A stretch of DNA of 64,000 nucleotides. Source: Dyella flava (GTDB lineage: Bacteria > Pseudomonadota > Gammaproteobacteria > Xanthomonadales > Rhodanobacteraceae). The position numbers and the translations under genes were made by a program. The notes beneath the pieces were generated by a model. It had not been told where the DNA came from. It saw only the letters and a program-made list of their open reading frames with translations, and searched no databases. The DNA lies in NCBI RefSeq assembly GCF_016904955.1, contig NZ_JADIKE010000038.1:491366-555365 (forward strand). The letters are read 5' to 3'. Of this stretch, positions 1 through 9,626 are shown piece after piece (within the stretch, counting starts at the first letter, position 1; each line of letters begins with the position of its first letter).

Positions 1-909
1 CAACGGGGTTTGCGTTCGCAACCCAAACGATTGCCATCCTGGCTGTTCTATGACGAACGGGGCTCTGCCTTGTTCGAGCAAATCTGCGAGCAGCCGGAGT
101 ACTACCTGACAAGAGCCGAAATCGCGCTGCTTGATGCGCATGCCGGCGAGATTGCCGCAGTACTCGGCTCGGATGTGCGGCTGGTCGAATACGGCAGCGG
201 GCATGCCATCAAGACGCGATTGCTGCTCGAGCACCTTGCCACGCCGGTGGCCTGGGTGCCGATAGAGCTTTCTCCCGAACCGCTGCGGCTCAGCATGCAG
301 CGCATGGAACAACATTTTCCGGAGCTGCCGATTCAACCGTTGGGTGCGGATTTCACCCGCCCGCTAAGACTGCCCGTGCCACCGCGTGCACCGCGGCGTA
401 CTGTGGTGTATTTCCCTGGTTCCACCATCGGCAACTTCGAAGAGCGCGAAGCCGCCCAATTGCTACGCAAGATGCGTGGCGAAATGGGCGACAACGGCGG
501 CATCCTGGTCGGTGCGGACCTCAAAAAAGACCGGTCGGTCATTGAAGCGGCCTACAACGATCGTGCCGGTGTCACCGCGTCATTCACGCTCAACATGCTG
601 GCGCGCTTGAATCGCGAACTCGGCTGCAATTTCGAGTTGGGCTCCTTCCGTCATCGCGCGCACTACAACGCCATGGCCGGACGCATCGAAACGCATATTC
701 TGAGCAATCGCGAACAGCGCGTGCGGGTGGGGCGTTTGCAGGTGCTGTTCCGCGAGGACGAGGCCATGCTGGTGGAATACAGCTGCAAGTATTCAGTGGA
801 AGATTTTGCTGCGCTGGCCGCGACGGCCGGCCTGACGGTGCAGCACGTATGGTTCGATCCGGAAAGGATGTTCAGCGTGCACTATCTCACCCGCAGCGGT
901 TCCGCCTGA
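1..909 (+). CDS. egtD: L-histidine N-alpha-methyltransferase EgtD, 5' end cut by window edge
   Basis: SAM-dependent methyltransferase that trimethylates histidine to hercynine, the first step of ergothioneine synthesis; cytoplasmic. The frame is open to the left edge, so the true start is outside the window (a TTG at 10 is the first start-like codon). About 300 residues are visible, against roughly 320 for the family. The N-terminal block FYDERGSALFEQI and PEYYLTRAE is the family signature, followed by a SAM-site region (VEYGSGHAIKTR) and the PGSTIGNF loop. EgtB, the usual partner, would be to the left and is not visible. It is convergent with mfd, separated by paired hairpins. Confidence 0.92.
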   Translation, partial: QRGLRSQPKRLPSWLFYDERGSALFEQICEQPEYYLTRAEIALLDAHAGEIAAVLGSDVRLVEYGSGHAIKTRLLLEHLATPVAWVPIELSPEPLRLSMQRMEQHFPELPIQPLGADFTRPLRLPVPPRAPRRTVVYFPGSTIGNFEEREAAQLLRKMRGEMGDNGGILVGADLKKDRSVIEAAYNDRAGVTASFTLNMLARLNRELGCNFELGSFRHRAHYNAMAGRIETHILSNREQRVRVGRLQVLFREDEAMLVEYSCKYSVEDFAALAATAGLTVQHVWFDPERMFSVHYLTRSGSA

Positions 910-937
910 CCGGACAGGCTGAGGCAGGTTGGGTAGG

Positions 938-1026
938 TTGGGTTAGCGCAGCGTAACCCAACGGAACTCCATCGAAGCGATAACCATCGTTGGGTTACCC
1001 CCCGGATCAAGTCCGGGGTAACCCAA
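938..1026. terminator. two adjacent inverted repeats between convergent egtD and mfd
   Basis: First hairpin: TTGGGTTA (938-945) with TAACCCAA (954-961). Second hairpin: TTGGGTTACCCC (990-1001) with GGGGTAACCCAA (1015-1026), perfect 12-bp arms. Both share the GGGTTA/TAACCC module, so this is a small dispersed repeat as well as a likely bidirectional transcription stop. There is no strong T-run on either side, so intrinsic termination is inferred from position and stem strength only. Confidence 0.5.
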
Positions 1027-1037
1027 CCTACTCAAGC

Positions 1038-4000
1038 TTATGCAGCCTTGCGTGCGCCCAGCTTGCCAAGAATCTCTTCGGCAGCCCGAATCCGTTCGCT
1101 GGCGCCGGGCAGTTCCATGTTGACCTTCAGCTTGTCCTGTCCATCCAGCTTGTACACGCGCGGATAATTCTGGATCAGGCGAATGATCGCCATGGGATCC
1201 ACATCGGGCTTGTCGCGGAAGGTGACGCGTCCCCCGTTGGCGCCGAAGTCGAGTTTGCGCACACCCAGCGGGGTGGCCATCAGTTTCAGACTGGCAATCG
1301 CGAACAGTTGCTTGACGGCGTCCGGCAGCAGGCCGAAGCGGTCGATCATTTCCACCTGCAGTTCGCGCAGTGATTCCCCGTCACGGGCGCTGGCGATGCG
1401 CTTGTACAAAGTCAGGCGCGTGTGCACGTCGGGCAGGTAATCATCGGGAATCAATGCAGGCAGGTGCAGTTCCACTTCGGTTTCGTGCTCGCTGCTCAGA
1501 TCAAAGTCGGGCACCTTGCCGGACTTCAGGGCGCGAACGGCACGCTCGAGCAGTTCTGTATAAAGGCCGAAGCCGATTTCCTGGATCTGGCCGGATTGTT
1601 CATCGCCGAGCAATTCGCCGGCGCCACGGATTTCCAGATCGTGCGTGGCCAGCGTAAAGCCCGCGCCGAGTTCTTCCAGCGACGCCAGTGCTTCCAGTCG
1701 CTTCTCGGCATCGGCGGTGATGCTTTTGCGATCCGGTACGACCAGATACGCATATGCGCGATGGTGCGAGCGTCCCACACGGCCACGCAATTGATGCAGC
1801 TGCGCCAGGCCAAAGCGATCCGCCCGATTGATGATGATGGTGTTGGCGGTCGGGATATCGATGCCGGTTTCGATAATCGTGGTGCAAACCAGTACGTTGA
1901 AGCGCTGGCGATGGAAGTCCGCCATCACTTGTTCCAGTTCGCGCTCCGGCATCTGGCCGTGAGCAATGCCGATGCGCGCGTCGGGAATCAGCTCCTGTAG
2001 TTCGCGTGCCGAGCGTTCGATGCTTTCCACTTCGTTGTGCAGGAAATACACCTGACCGCCGCGTTGCAATTCGCGCTGGAAGGCCTCGCGGATCAGCGCG
2101 GGTTCCCACGCGGAAATAAACGTGCGCACGGCCATGCGATGGGCCGGCGGCGTGGTAATTAGCGAAAGATCGCGCAGGCCGCTCATGGCCATGTTGAGCG
2201 TGCGCGGGATTGGCGTGGCGGTCATGGTCAGCAGATCGACTTCAGCGCGCAGCTTCTTGAGCTGTTCTTTCTGGCGCACGCCGAAACGCTGCTCCTCGTC
2301 CACGATCACCAGACCGAGCTGCTTGAACTTGATATCCGACTGCAGCAGCTTGTGCGTGCCGACGATTACGTCGATATGGCCGTCGGCGAGGCGCTTGAGC
2401 GCTTCGTTCACTTCCTTGGTGGAGCGGAAACGGGACAGCACATCCACGCGCACCGGCCAATCAGCGAAGCGGTCGGCGAAATTGCGATAGTGCTGCTGGG
2501 CGAGCAGCGTGGTGGGAACCAGCACCGCCACCTGCTTGCCGGCAGTAGCCGCTGCGAAAGCAGCGCGCAGTGCAACCTCGGTCTTGCCGAAGCCGACGTC
2601 GCCGCAGATCACGCGGTCCATCGCACGCGGTGCGGCCAGATCCGTCAGCACGGCATCGATGGCATGCAACTGGTCGGGGGTTTCCTCGAACGGGAAGCTG
2701 CTGCCGAATTCCTCCACCAGTTGGCGGTCGATCGGCAGCGATTCACCGCCGCGCGCTTCGCGCTGGGCGTAGATGGCCAGCAACTCGGCGGCGACGTCGC
2801 GTACTTTCTCGGCGGCTTTCTTGCGTGCGCGTTCCCACGCATCCCCACCCAGCGAATGCAGCGGCGCCAATTCCGGCGCAGTGCCGGAGTAGCGGCTGAC
2901 CAGGCCGAGTTGCGCCACGGGCACGTAGAGCTTGTCGCCCTTGGCGTATTCGATGGTCAGGAACTCGCCGGCCATGCCGCCCAGTTCCATCGACACCAGC
3001 CCCTGGTAGCGGCCCACGCCATGGTCGACGTGCACGATCGGCGAGCCGATCGACAGTTCGGTCAGGTCGCGGATGATGGTATCGGGATCGCGCGCCGCGC
3101 CACGCCGGCGGCGGCGTTCCGTGCGCACGCGTTCGCCGAACAGTTCGCGCTCGGTCAGCACGGCGATCGCCGGCTTGGTCAGCGCGAAGCCTTGCTCCAG
3201 CGGAGCGATCGTGATGGTGAGCTTGTTTGCATCCTGCAGGAAGCCAGACCAGCCATCGACGTTCTGCGGTCGCAAGCCTGCAGCGGCGAGCTGTTCCAGC
3301 AGCGCCTCGCGGCGGCCGGCTGAATCGGCTGCAATCAGCACGCGGCCCGGATAGCTTTCGATGAAGTGCCGCAGCGACGTGCCGGGTTCTTCACCCTTGC
3401 GATTGAGCGGCACATCCGGAGCCGGCTGCGTGCCGGCTGCAACGGCATGTTCGTGGCCGCTGTCGACCACTTCCACGCGCAGTCGCCTGTTGAGCTGCTC
3501 GCGCAGTTGTTCGGGCGAGAGATACAACTCGGCGGGTGGCAGCACCGGGCGCTCGATATCGTGCGCGCGCTGATCGTAGCGTTCGGCTGTCTGTGCCCAG
3601 AACTGTTCGGACGCTTCACCGCTGCCTTCGCCAAGCACAAACAGCGCATCGTCGGCGAGGTAATCGAACAAGGTGGCCGTCTGGTCGAAGAACAGCGGCA
3701 GGTAATACTCGATACCGCCCGGCGTCACGCCTTCCTTCATGTCCTGATAGAGCGGACAACGGCGCACATCGATCGGGAAACGTTCACGTAGACGGCTGCG
3801 GAAGGACTTGGCGGCTTCGTCAGTGACGGGGAATTCGCGTGCGGGCAGCAATTCGACTTTTTCGACCTGCTGCTGTGAGCGCTGCGTTTCCGGATCAAAG
3901 CTGCGGATCGATTCCACTTCGTCATCGAACAGTTCGATGCGGTAAGGCTCACGCGCGCCCATCGGGAAGATGTCGATCAGTGCGCCGCGCACGGCGAAAT

Positions 4001-4487
4001 CGCCCGGCTCGGCGACCTGTGGTACGTGGCGATAGCCGGATCCTTCCAGGCGGCGCTGTTCGGCGGCGAGATCAAGCTTTTGCCCTTTGCGCAGCATCAG
4101 GCCCGAGCCGGTGATATGCGTGCGCGGCGCAATGCGCTGCATCAAGGTGGCGGCTGACACCACCAGCACGCCGCGTTTCACGCTGGGCAGCTGGTAAAGC
4201 GTGGCGATGCGCTGCGAGACGATGTCCGGATGCGGACTGAAAACATCGTAGGGCAGGGTTTCCCAATCGGGAAAATGCAGCACCGGCAGCGAGCCCGAGA
4301 AGATGCGCAGTTCGTCTTCCAGTGCATGGGCGCGCTGGGTATCCCTGGTCACGACGACCAGCAAGCCGCTATGCGATGTTGCCGCTTCGGCAACCAGCAG
4401 GGCCCGTGCTGAACCGTGTGGCGGGGTCCAGAAGCGGCGTTGCTTGGGAGTGGTGGGAAGAGGCGGGTGGCTGATCGGATTGGGCAT
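1038..4487 (-). CDS. mfd: transcription-repair coupling factor Mfd
   Basis: ATP-driven translocase that removes stalled RNA polymerase and recruits UvrA to lesions on the transcribed strand. Full length (about 1149 aa, family about 1150). Seen in order: N-terminal UvrB-homology region (PDWETLPYD), RNA-polymerase-binding CarD-like region (VHVDHGVGRYQGL), helicase motor with Walker A GDVGFGKTE and DEEQRFGV, motif VI region QLRGRVGRS, and a C-terminal TRCF domain. The ATG at 4487 gives the usual MPNPISHPP-type start; an in-frame TTG at 4517 would add 10 residues. Confidence 0.97.
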   Translation of the reverse strand: MPNPISHPPLPTTPKQRRFWTPPHGSARALLVAEAATSHSGLLVVVTRDTQRAHALEDELRIFSGSLPVLHFPDWETLPYDVFSPHPDIVSQRIATLYQLPSVKRGVLVVSAATLMQRIAPRTHITGSGLMLRKGQKLDLAAEQRRLEGSGYRHVPQVAEPGDFAVRGALIDIFPMGAREPYRIELFDDEVESIRSFDPETQRSQQQVEKVELLPAREFPVTDEAAKSFRSRLRERFPIDVRRCPLYQDMKEGVTPGGIEYYLPLFFDQTATLFDYLADDALFVLGEGSGEASEQFWAQTAERYDQRAHDIERPVLPPAELYLSPEQLREQLNRRLRVEVVDSGHEHAVAAGTQPAPDVPLNRKGEEPGTSLRHFIESYPGRVLIAADSAGRREALLEQLAAAGLRPQNVDGWSGFLQDANKLTITIAPLEQGFALTKPAIAVLTERELFGERVRTERRRRRGAARDPDTIIRDLTELSIGSPIVHVDHGVGRYQGLVSMELGGMAGEFLTIEYAKGDKLYVPVAQLGLVSRYSGTAPELAPLHSLGGDAWERARKKAAEKVRDVAAELLAIYAQREARGGESLPIDRQLVEEFGSSFPFEETPDQLHAIDAVLTDLAAPRAMDRVICGDVGFGKTEVALRAAFAAATAGKQVAVLVPTTLLAQQHYRNFADRFADWPVRVDVLSRFRSTKEVNEALKRLADGHIDVIVGTHKLLQSDIKFKQLGLVIVDEEQRFGVRQKEQLKKLRAEVDLLTMTATPIPRTLNMAMSGLRDLSLITTPPAHRMAVRTFISAWEPALIREAFQRELQRGGQVYFLHNEVESIERSARELQELIPDARIGIAHGQMPERELEQVMADFHRQRFNVLVCTTIIETGIDIPTANTIIINRADRFGLAQLHQLRGRVGRSHHRAYAYLVVPDRKSITADAEKRLEALASLEELGAGFTLATHDLEIRGAGELLGDEQSGQIQEIGFGLYTELLERAVRALKSGKVPDFDLSSEHETEVELHLPALIPDDYLPDVHTRLTLYKRIASARDGESLRELQVEMIDRFGLLPDAVKQLFAIASLKLMATPLGVRKLDFGANGGRVTFRDKPDVDPMAIIRLIQNYPRVYKLDGQDKLKVNMELPGASERIRAAEEILGKLGARKAA

Positions 4488-4605
4488 GGGAAGGCGGCAT
4501 GAAGGGCGCAGCCTCAAGGCCGCGCCGAGCGAGCGCGCAAGTGTAGCGCGTTGGCCCTGTTGCCTTCCGGGAAGTGTTTCAAAACCCGTCTGCGGGGTGG
4601 AGCCC

Positions 4606-5223
4606 TCAGAGCTTCAGGCTGATCTGCGCGGTGCCTGTTTCGCCCGGCACCATCTTGGCGACGAAGCCGAGCTCCTTGCACAGGTCCAGCATGGGGCGGT
4701 TTTCCATCAGCACGTAGCCCCAAAGCTCGCTGAGGCCACGGCGGCGGCATTCGTCGACCAGCCGCTGCATCACCAGCGCGCCCAGGCCGATGCGGGTCCA
4801 TTCGCGTTCCACCAGCACCGAGAACTCGGCGCTGTTGGCTGCAACATCCACAAAGATGCGGCCCACGCCGCGCAGTTCGGCAGGTTTGACCGTTTCGTCC
4901 ATCAGGGCGTAGGCCGCTTCCAGTTCCGGATCGATGCGGCACAGGCGCTGCGCCATCGAGATCGGCAGTTCCGACATCGCATGCATGAAGCGGCGGCGCA
5001 CGTCCTGCGGCGACAGCCGTTTGAAGCAACGCTGCAGGGCAGCGACGTCACCGGGCTCGACGCGGCGCATCACCAGTTCGCGGCCATCGGCCGTGTGCAC
5101 GACCTCGCCCTGGGCGGTGGTGACGATGCGCGGGCAGGCGAAACGTTCGCCGCTACGGGGCGGCAGCTGGGCGTGCCGGGAATGGGATTCAAAATCGCGA
5201 GCAGGGGTCATAGGCATGCCCAT
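4606..5223 (-). CDS. GNAT-family N-acetyltransferase
   Basis: A single GNAT domain of about 200 aa resembling the acetyltransferase domain of Pat-type protein acetyltransferases. Visible features are the MRRVEPGDVAALQRCF opening, the RRRF region, the VLVEREWTRIGLGALVMQRL acetyl-CoA loop (variant R/Q-x-x-G-x-G/A) and the ENRPMLDLCKELGF C-terminal motif. The substrate is unknown; a protein lysine or a small amine are both possible. Three closely spaced ATGs (5223, 5217, 5211) have no clear Shine-Dalgarno sequence, so the start is uncertain by a few codons. Confidence 0.8.
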   Translation of the reverse strand: MGMPMTPARDFESHSRHAQLPPRSGERFACPRIVTTAQGEVVHTADGRELVMRRVEPGDVAALQRCFKRLSPQDVRRRFMHAMSELPISMAQRLCRIDPELEAAYALMDETVKPAELRGVGRIFVDVAANSAEFSVLVEREWTRIGLGALVMQRLVDECRRRGLSELWGYVLMENRPMLDLCKELGFVAKMVPGETGTAQISLKL

Positions 5224-5378
5224 ACTATAGCGTATTGTTTGCACTGCAACATGAATAAATCACAGCGATTAGGACTTGAACTATTTGCCTTGCCGCCTCT
5301 GCTGCAAAGAAATCATGCTTTGTCACGGCCTGCGTCACCAGGTCTCATGCTGCATCGCGACATGGCGTACTTGCAGGC

Positions 5379-6287
5379 CTAATCCGTTATATCCGGTTCG
5401 AAAAAGCTCCAGCGTATGTCGGTGAACTGCGCCTTCATCGCCGCTTCCACGGTGTTGATGGCGTGGATCAGGGCGAGGCTGTCCGGCGTCGGCGCCATCC
5501 GCGCCTTGACGGCCACCATCACGTCCGGACCCATTTGCAGCGTGATCAGGTTATAGACCTGGGCTACTTCAGGACGATGATCGAGGAAGGCCAGCAGCTC
5601 GGCACGCCGCCGCGGCTCCACCCCTTGGCCGATCAACAACGCCTTCACCTCGATCGCCAGGGCGATTGCCACTACCACCAGCAGGACCCCGATGGCGACG
5701 GTGCCGAGTGCGTCGAACAGCAGGTTGCCGGTGAGCATGGTTGCGCCGATCGCCAGCGCTGCCAGGCACAGGCCGAGCAGGGCAGCGAGATCTTCGCCGA
5801 AGATCACCAGCAATTCGCTTGAGCGCGTCTGACGAAACCACTGCCACAAACTTTGCTCGCCGCGAGCAAGGTTCACTTCACGCATGCAGCCGCGCATCGA
5901 GATGCTTTCAGCCACGATGCCGAACAGCAGTACGCCCAAAGCCAGCCACGGCCAGGTCAGCGGTTCGGGGTGGGTGAGCTTGTGCGTGCCTTCGTAGATC
6001 GAAAACAAGCCGCCGACCGCGAACAGCAAGATGGCCACGACGAATGACCAGAAGTACAAGGCGCGGCCCCAGCCCAGCGGATAATCGTCCGAGGGCGGTT
6101 TTTTAGACTGCCGCATGCCGAGCAGCAGCAAGCCCTGATTGCCGCAATCAGCCAATGAGTGCACCGCCTCCGCCATCATCGCGCCCGAACCGGTGATCAC
6201 CGCGGCGACCAGCTTGGCGATGAAGATCGCAGCATTGGCGCCCAACGCCAGCAGGATGGCTTTCAGCGAATTGGCATGGCCGGACAT
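5379..6287 (-). CDS. cation diffusion facilitator family transporter
   Basis: Inner-membrane divalent metal (Zn/Fe/Mn type) efflux antiporter of the CDF family, 302 aa with about six transmembrane segments and a C-terminal ferredoxin-like cytoplasmic domain (VAQVYNLITLQMGPDVMVAVKA). The first metal-site motif is HSLAD in TM2. In TM5 the usual HxxxD reads as an E-D-L-A-A context (GEDLAALLG), so His is replaced by Glu, as in the ZnT9-like branch. No metal-responsive regulator is adjacent. Selectivity cannot be read from sequence. Confidence 0.88.
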   Translation of the reverse strand: MSGHANSLKAILLALGANAAIFIAKLVAAVITGSGAMMAEAVHSLADCGNQGLLLLGMRQSKKPPSDDYPLGWGRALYFWSFVVAILLFAVGGLFSIYEGTHKLTHPEPLTWPWLALGVLLFGIVAESISMRGCMREVNLARGEQSLWQWFRQTRSSELLVIFGEDLAALLGLCLAALAIGATMLTGNLLFDALGTVAIGVLLVVVAIALAIEVKALLIGQGVEPRRRAELLAFLDHRPEVAQVYNLITLQMGPDVMVAVKARMAPTPDSLALIHAINTVEAAMKAQFTDIRWSFFEPDITD

Positions 6288-6342
6288 GCAGCACTCCCGG
6301 TTACGGATGAGCCTCGTCAGGCGTTCGCCTGGATGATCGTTA

Positions 6343-6858
6343 TCAGTGAATACCCACGCCTACGCCAACGCCGAAATGGATGTCTGGATGGCCAGCACGC
6401 ATTTCTGCTGCCGTCCACCGGTGCGATTGCGTCACGCTGACCAACGGATACACATAAGCCGCCTGATCCACCTGCTCGTTGCGGCTACCGTTGAGTGTGC
6501 CGCTGATCGTCACCAGGCTGCCGCCTGGGAAGCTGAAGGACTCCAGATAGCCGGGATACACCGCAATAAAGCGTCCCACCGCTTGTCCATTGGTCAGCGG
6601 ACGCTGCGATGAATCCAGCGGATAGGCCAGGATTTCGATTTCCGTATGGTCGGGGAAATTGCGCACGTCGATCACGCTGCCACCCCAGATGACTTCGCCC
6701 TTGGCGTACTGTTCCGGCGAATGTGCAACCTGCATGGGTGTGACGGCCACGGTGCCCGCGCTGACCTTGTAGATGGGGGCCGGCGCACAGGCTGCCAGGG
6801 CGAGTGCGATCAGCGGCGTGAACAAGCGCAGTGAACGGAGAGTGATGCGAATGTTCAT
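6343..6858 (-). CDS. slp: Slp-family outer-membrane lipoprotein
   Basis: Starvation/stationary-phase-type outer membrane lipoprotein of 171 aa. It has a lipoprotein signal peptide with lipobox LAAC near residue 20, then the Slp domain: GEVIWGGSVIDVRNFPDHTEIEILAYPLD, GRFIAVYPGYLE and SGTLNG. The C-terminus is a short Gly/Val-rich tail ending GVGVGIH. The ATG at 6858 is preceded by AAGGGAAA at good spacing; longer in-frame starts upstream lack this. Function beyond acid or starvation association in E. coli is not established. Confidence 0.88.
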   Translation of the reverse strand: MNIRITLRSLRLFTPLIALALAACAPAPIYKVSAGTVAVTPMQVAHSPEQYAKGEVIWGGSVIDVRNFPDHTEIEILAYPLDSSQRPLTNGQAVGRFIAVYPGYLESFSFPGGSLVTISGTLNGSRNEQVDQAAYVYPLVSVTQSHRWTAAEMRAGHPDIHFGVGVGVGIH

Positions 6859-6966
6859 GGCGATTTCCCTTTTGTGTTGCCCCTTCGCAGGTGTCGCTGT
6901 GAGACGCGCAGGGGGCGTAGCGCCGCGAGCGGCGTGGATGTTTTGCCAGTGCGTCAAAGCGCGAGC

Positions 6967-7893
6967 TTAGCGGGCGCGCCTCGGCGGCGGTAGCGGCTTG
7001 GTTGCGCCACTGGCCGCTTCGTCTTCCCGCACCAGCCAATCCAGTCGCCATTCGGCCGCGTGTTCTTGCGAGGTCAGACGCGCCATGGCCCGTAAAGGTT
7101 CGCGCAGCAGCTGATCCAGGTTCCACGGCGCATTGAGGACCACCATGCCGGAGCCGTTCAAACGCAGCGGGGAGTCGTCCGGATGCACCAGCAATTCCGC
7201 GCGCAGTACGCGCCGCGCACCACAACGCTGCAACCAGCGCAGGAAAGGCTGCACCTGGCTGCGTAACTTGATCGGGTACCAGATCGCATAGATACCAGTG
7301 GGCCAGCGTTGCAAGGCGGTCTTCAACGCCGCCTCGATCAACCGGTATTCCGCTTCCTGTGCTTCATAAGGCGGATCGATCAGCACCAGCCCGCGCTTTT
7401 CCTGGGGCGGCAGCAGCGCTTTGAGCGCTTCGTAACCGTTGCGGTTGTGCACGTGCACGCGATGGTCGTGGTGAAAAAGCTCACGCAGCAGGGCGGCTTC
7501 ATCCGGATGCAATTCGCACAGATGAGCGCTGTCGGTGCTGCGCATGGCGCGAGCGGCCTGCAAGGGAGAACCCGGATAGAGTTTCAGCCCATGCTCGTTA
7601 CCCGGCAGTGCCAGAATCGCATCCAGCCAGTGCCTCAGCAGCGGCGGCAGCGGATGGTTGGTCGCTTGACCCGGCTGCAGATCCGGAAAGAGCAGGCGCG
7701 CAATCCCGTTGCGATATTCGCCGGTCTTGCCGGCTTCCTCGCTGTCCAGCGCATAGCAGCCGCTGCCGGCATGCGTGTCGATCAGCGCAAAGGGCGTTTC
7801 CTTCGCCTGCAACGCCTGGATCAGCGCAAACAACACGCTGTGCTTGAGAACGTCGGCGAAATTGCCTGCGTGATAGGCGTGGCGATAATTCAT
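6967..7893 (-). CDS. rlmJ: 23S rRNA (adenine(2030)-N6)-methyltransferase RlmJ
   Basis: Methylates A2030 of 23S rRNA. Starts with the near-invariant MNYRHAYHAGNFADVLKH and carries the N6-adenine methyltransferase catalytic motif as LVLIDPPYE around residue 165. It also has a family-typical IWYPIK segment. The 308-aa length is slightly above the usual 280, from a basic Pro/Ala-rich C-terminal tail. Gene is isolated from its neighbours, with no operon partner. Confidence 0.95.
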   Translation of the reverse strand: MNYRHAYHAGNFADVLKHSVLFALIQALQAKETPFALIDTHAGSGCYALDSEEAGKTGEYRNGIARLLFPDLQPGQATNHPLPPLLRHWLDAILALPGNEHGLKLYPGSPLQAARAMRSTDSAHLCELHPDEAALLRELFHHDHRVHVHNRNGYEALKALLPPQEKRGLVLIDPPYEAQEAEYRLIEAALKTALQRWPTGIYAIWYPIKLRSQVQPFLRWLQRCGARRVLRAELLVHPDDSPLRLNGSGMVVLNAPWNLDQLLREPLRAMARLTSQEHAAEWRLDWLVREDEAASGATKPLPPPRRAR

Positions 7894-7955
7894 GGCAATC
7901 CGGCGGGCTGGGCACTTGATTATAAGGGCCGGCCCGCCACGACTTGAGCGCGCGG

Positions 7956-8597
7956 TCAGTACGCCACGGTGATCCGCTGCCGTGGCGCATCCTCCCGGTC
8001 GAGGCGATCGAGCAGGGCCACAGCGTAATCGGGCACGCTGATGCGGCTGTGACCGCTCGCATCGGTCAGCAGCGCGTCGCCGCCCATCCGGTAGGTGCCG
8101 GTTCGCGCGCCATCCTCAAGCCAGGCGGCGGGGCTGATATAGGTCCAGTCGATATCGGCCTTGCTGCTGCGAAAGATTTCCAGCGCGCGGGCCTGTGCCT
8201 GGGCTTCCGGTTTCCATGCTTCCGGAAAGTGCGGGTCGTCGATCACCCTCACGCCGGGCGAGGTCTCCAGGCTGCCTGCGCCACCCACCCAAAGCAGGCG
8301 TTCCACGCCAGCATCAGGCAGGCAAGCCAGCAGGGTGTTCGCCGCGTTCGGAATCGTTTCGCTGTTGCCGTTGCGACGTGCAGACACGCTGGCAATCACC
8401 GCGTCGGCGCCCTTGGCCGCTGCCAGCCAGCTTGCCGGATCGGCGATGTCACCGACCACCACGTGCAGTTTGTGATGTTGCTCGGTGAGGCGGCTGGCAT
8501 CGCGCACGACCGCCGTGATGTCGTGGCCGCGGGCGAGCGCTTCATCGAGGATGGCGTGGCCGATATGGCCGGTTGCACCGAACAGAACCAGTTTCAT
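7956..8597 (-). CDS. NmrA/SDR_a5-type NAD(P)-binding reductase
   Basis: A 213-aa Rossmann protein with the nucleotide-binding motif FGATGHIG at the N-terminus and a VVVGDIAD segment after beta-3, as in the atypical SDR family of NAD(P)H-dependent epimerase or flavin-reductase-like proteins. The conserved WVGGAGSLE and WTYISPAA segments match this group. It lacks the classical YxxxK placement. Often stress induced; substrate unknown. ATG at 8597 follows an in-frame ATG at 8600. Confidence 0.82.
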   Translation of the reverse strand: MKLVLFGATGHIGHAILDEALARGHDITAVVRDASRLTEQHHKLHVVVGDIADPASWLAAAKGADAVIASVSARRNGNSETIPNAANTLLACLPDAGVERLLWVGGAGSLETSPGVRVIDDPHFPEAWKPEAQAQARALEIFRSSKADIDWTYISPAAWLEDGARTGTYRMGGDALLTDASGHSRISVPDYAVALLDRLDREDAPRQRITVAY

Positions 8598-8699
8598 CAC
8601 TTTTCTCCGTCGGGGGCATTTATCGACTTTATGCAGGACCGATTAGCCGTGCATTCGGTGACACGGGTTGGACCGGGGCAGCGTCATTCAACCTACGAA

Positions 8700-9626
8700 T
8701 CAGTCGAGATTATGGCTTTCGGCTGCGCCCAGCAATTCCGGCTGAATCGGTGCCTGGTCCTTGCGATGCAGCAGGGGATGGGCAAACACTGCCGCCAGAA
8801 TCACCATGACGCCTGCATAGAACCACATATCCAGCTGGCGCTGCTCACCCAGCAGCAGCATGGCCAGCACGATGGCGTAGACCGGCTCCAGATTGGTGAT
8901 CATCTGCGTGGCAAAGGCGCTGATGTGGCGCAGCGCCACCAGCGCCAAGGTAAACGGCAGCAGCGTGCAACCGAATGCCAGCAACAACAGCAACAAGGCA
9001 TCGTGCGTGTCAGGTAATTGGTAAGCCGGCCCGGTATGCGGCAACAGTGGTGCGAGCAAGGTGAGGAAGACTGCCCCCGTGCCCAATTCGATACAGGTCA
9101 CCGTGAGCGGATCGCCATGTTCCACCAGGCGCTTGTTGAGTGAACCGAACAGCGCCACGAACAGCGCCGACAGCACACCCACGGCAATGCCCAGCCGCAT
9201 ATGTCCCGGCACGCCACCGGCCACCATTGCCACCCCCGGCACGACAGCGACGGCCATCAGCACCTCGCGCGGATCGAAGCGGCGGCGCGTCAGCCACGGT
9301 TCGATAAACGCCAGGAAGGCTGGCCCCAATGCAATGCAGGTGGCACCTACCGATGCATTGGCCAGCTTGATCGCCGCGTAGAACGTCAGCCAGTGCAGCG
9401 ATACCAGCACGCCGATGCCGGCGTACGCCAGGCGCAGGCGCATGCTCATGGCGCGCAGTCCGCGCCAGACCTTTGGCAGCATTAACAATGCGCCGGTTAC
9501 CAGCAACATGCGCCACCACACCAGTGAGAGGGCGGGCAGGGTGATCAGCTTGCCGAGGATGGCGGTGAAGCCCCATAGCAGTACGCAAAAGTGGATTTGC
9601 AGGCGGGCTTTGTTGATGGACTGCAT
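8700..9626 (-). CDS. EamA/DMT-superfamily transporter
   Basis: 308 aa with about ten hydrophobic segments in two EamA repeats (residues about 10-140 and 150-285), the architecture of drug/metabolite exporters of the RhaT/YdcZ/EamA group. The repeat-end motifs GATCIALGPAFLAFIEPWL and NLEPVYAIVLAMLLLGE are typical. Substrate cannot be predicted. Solitary gene. Confidence 0.88.
   Translation of the reverse strand: MQSINKARLQIHFCVLLWGFTAILGKLITLPALSLVWWRMLLVTGALLMLPKVWRGLRAMSMRLRLAYAGIGVLVSLHWLTFYAAIKLANASVGATCIALGPAFLAFIEPWLTRRRFDPREVLMAVAVVPGVAMVAGGVPGHMRLGIAVGVLSALFVALFGSLNKRLVEHGDPLTVTCIELGTGAVFLTLLAPLLPHTGPAYQLPDTHDALLLLLLAFGCTLLPFTLALVALRHISAFATQMITNLEPVYAIVLAMLLLGEQRQLDMWFYAGVMVILAAVFAHPLLHRKDQAPIQPELLGAAESHNLD

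Noticed and set aside
2352..3323. 323-codon plus-strand frame inside mfd
   Set aside because: Antisense to an intact, conserved gene with no domain features.
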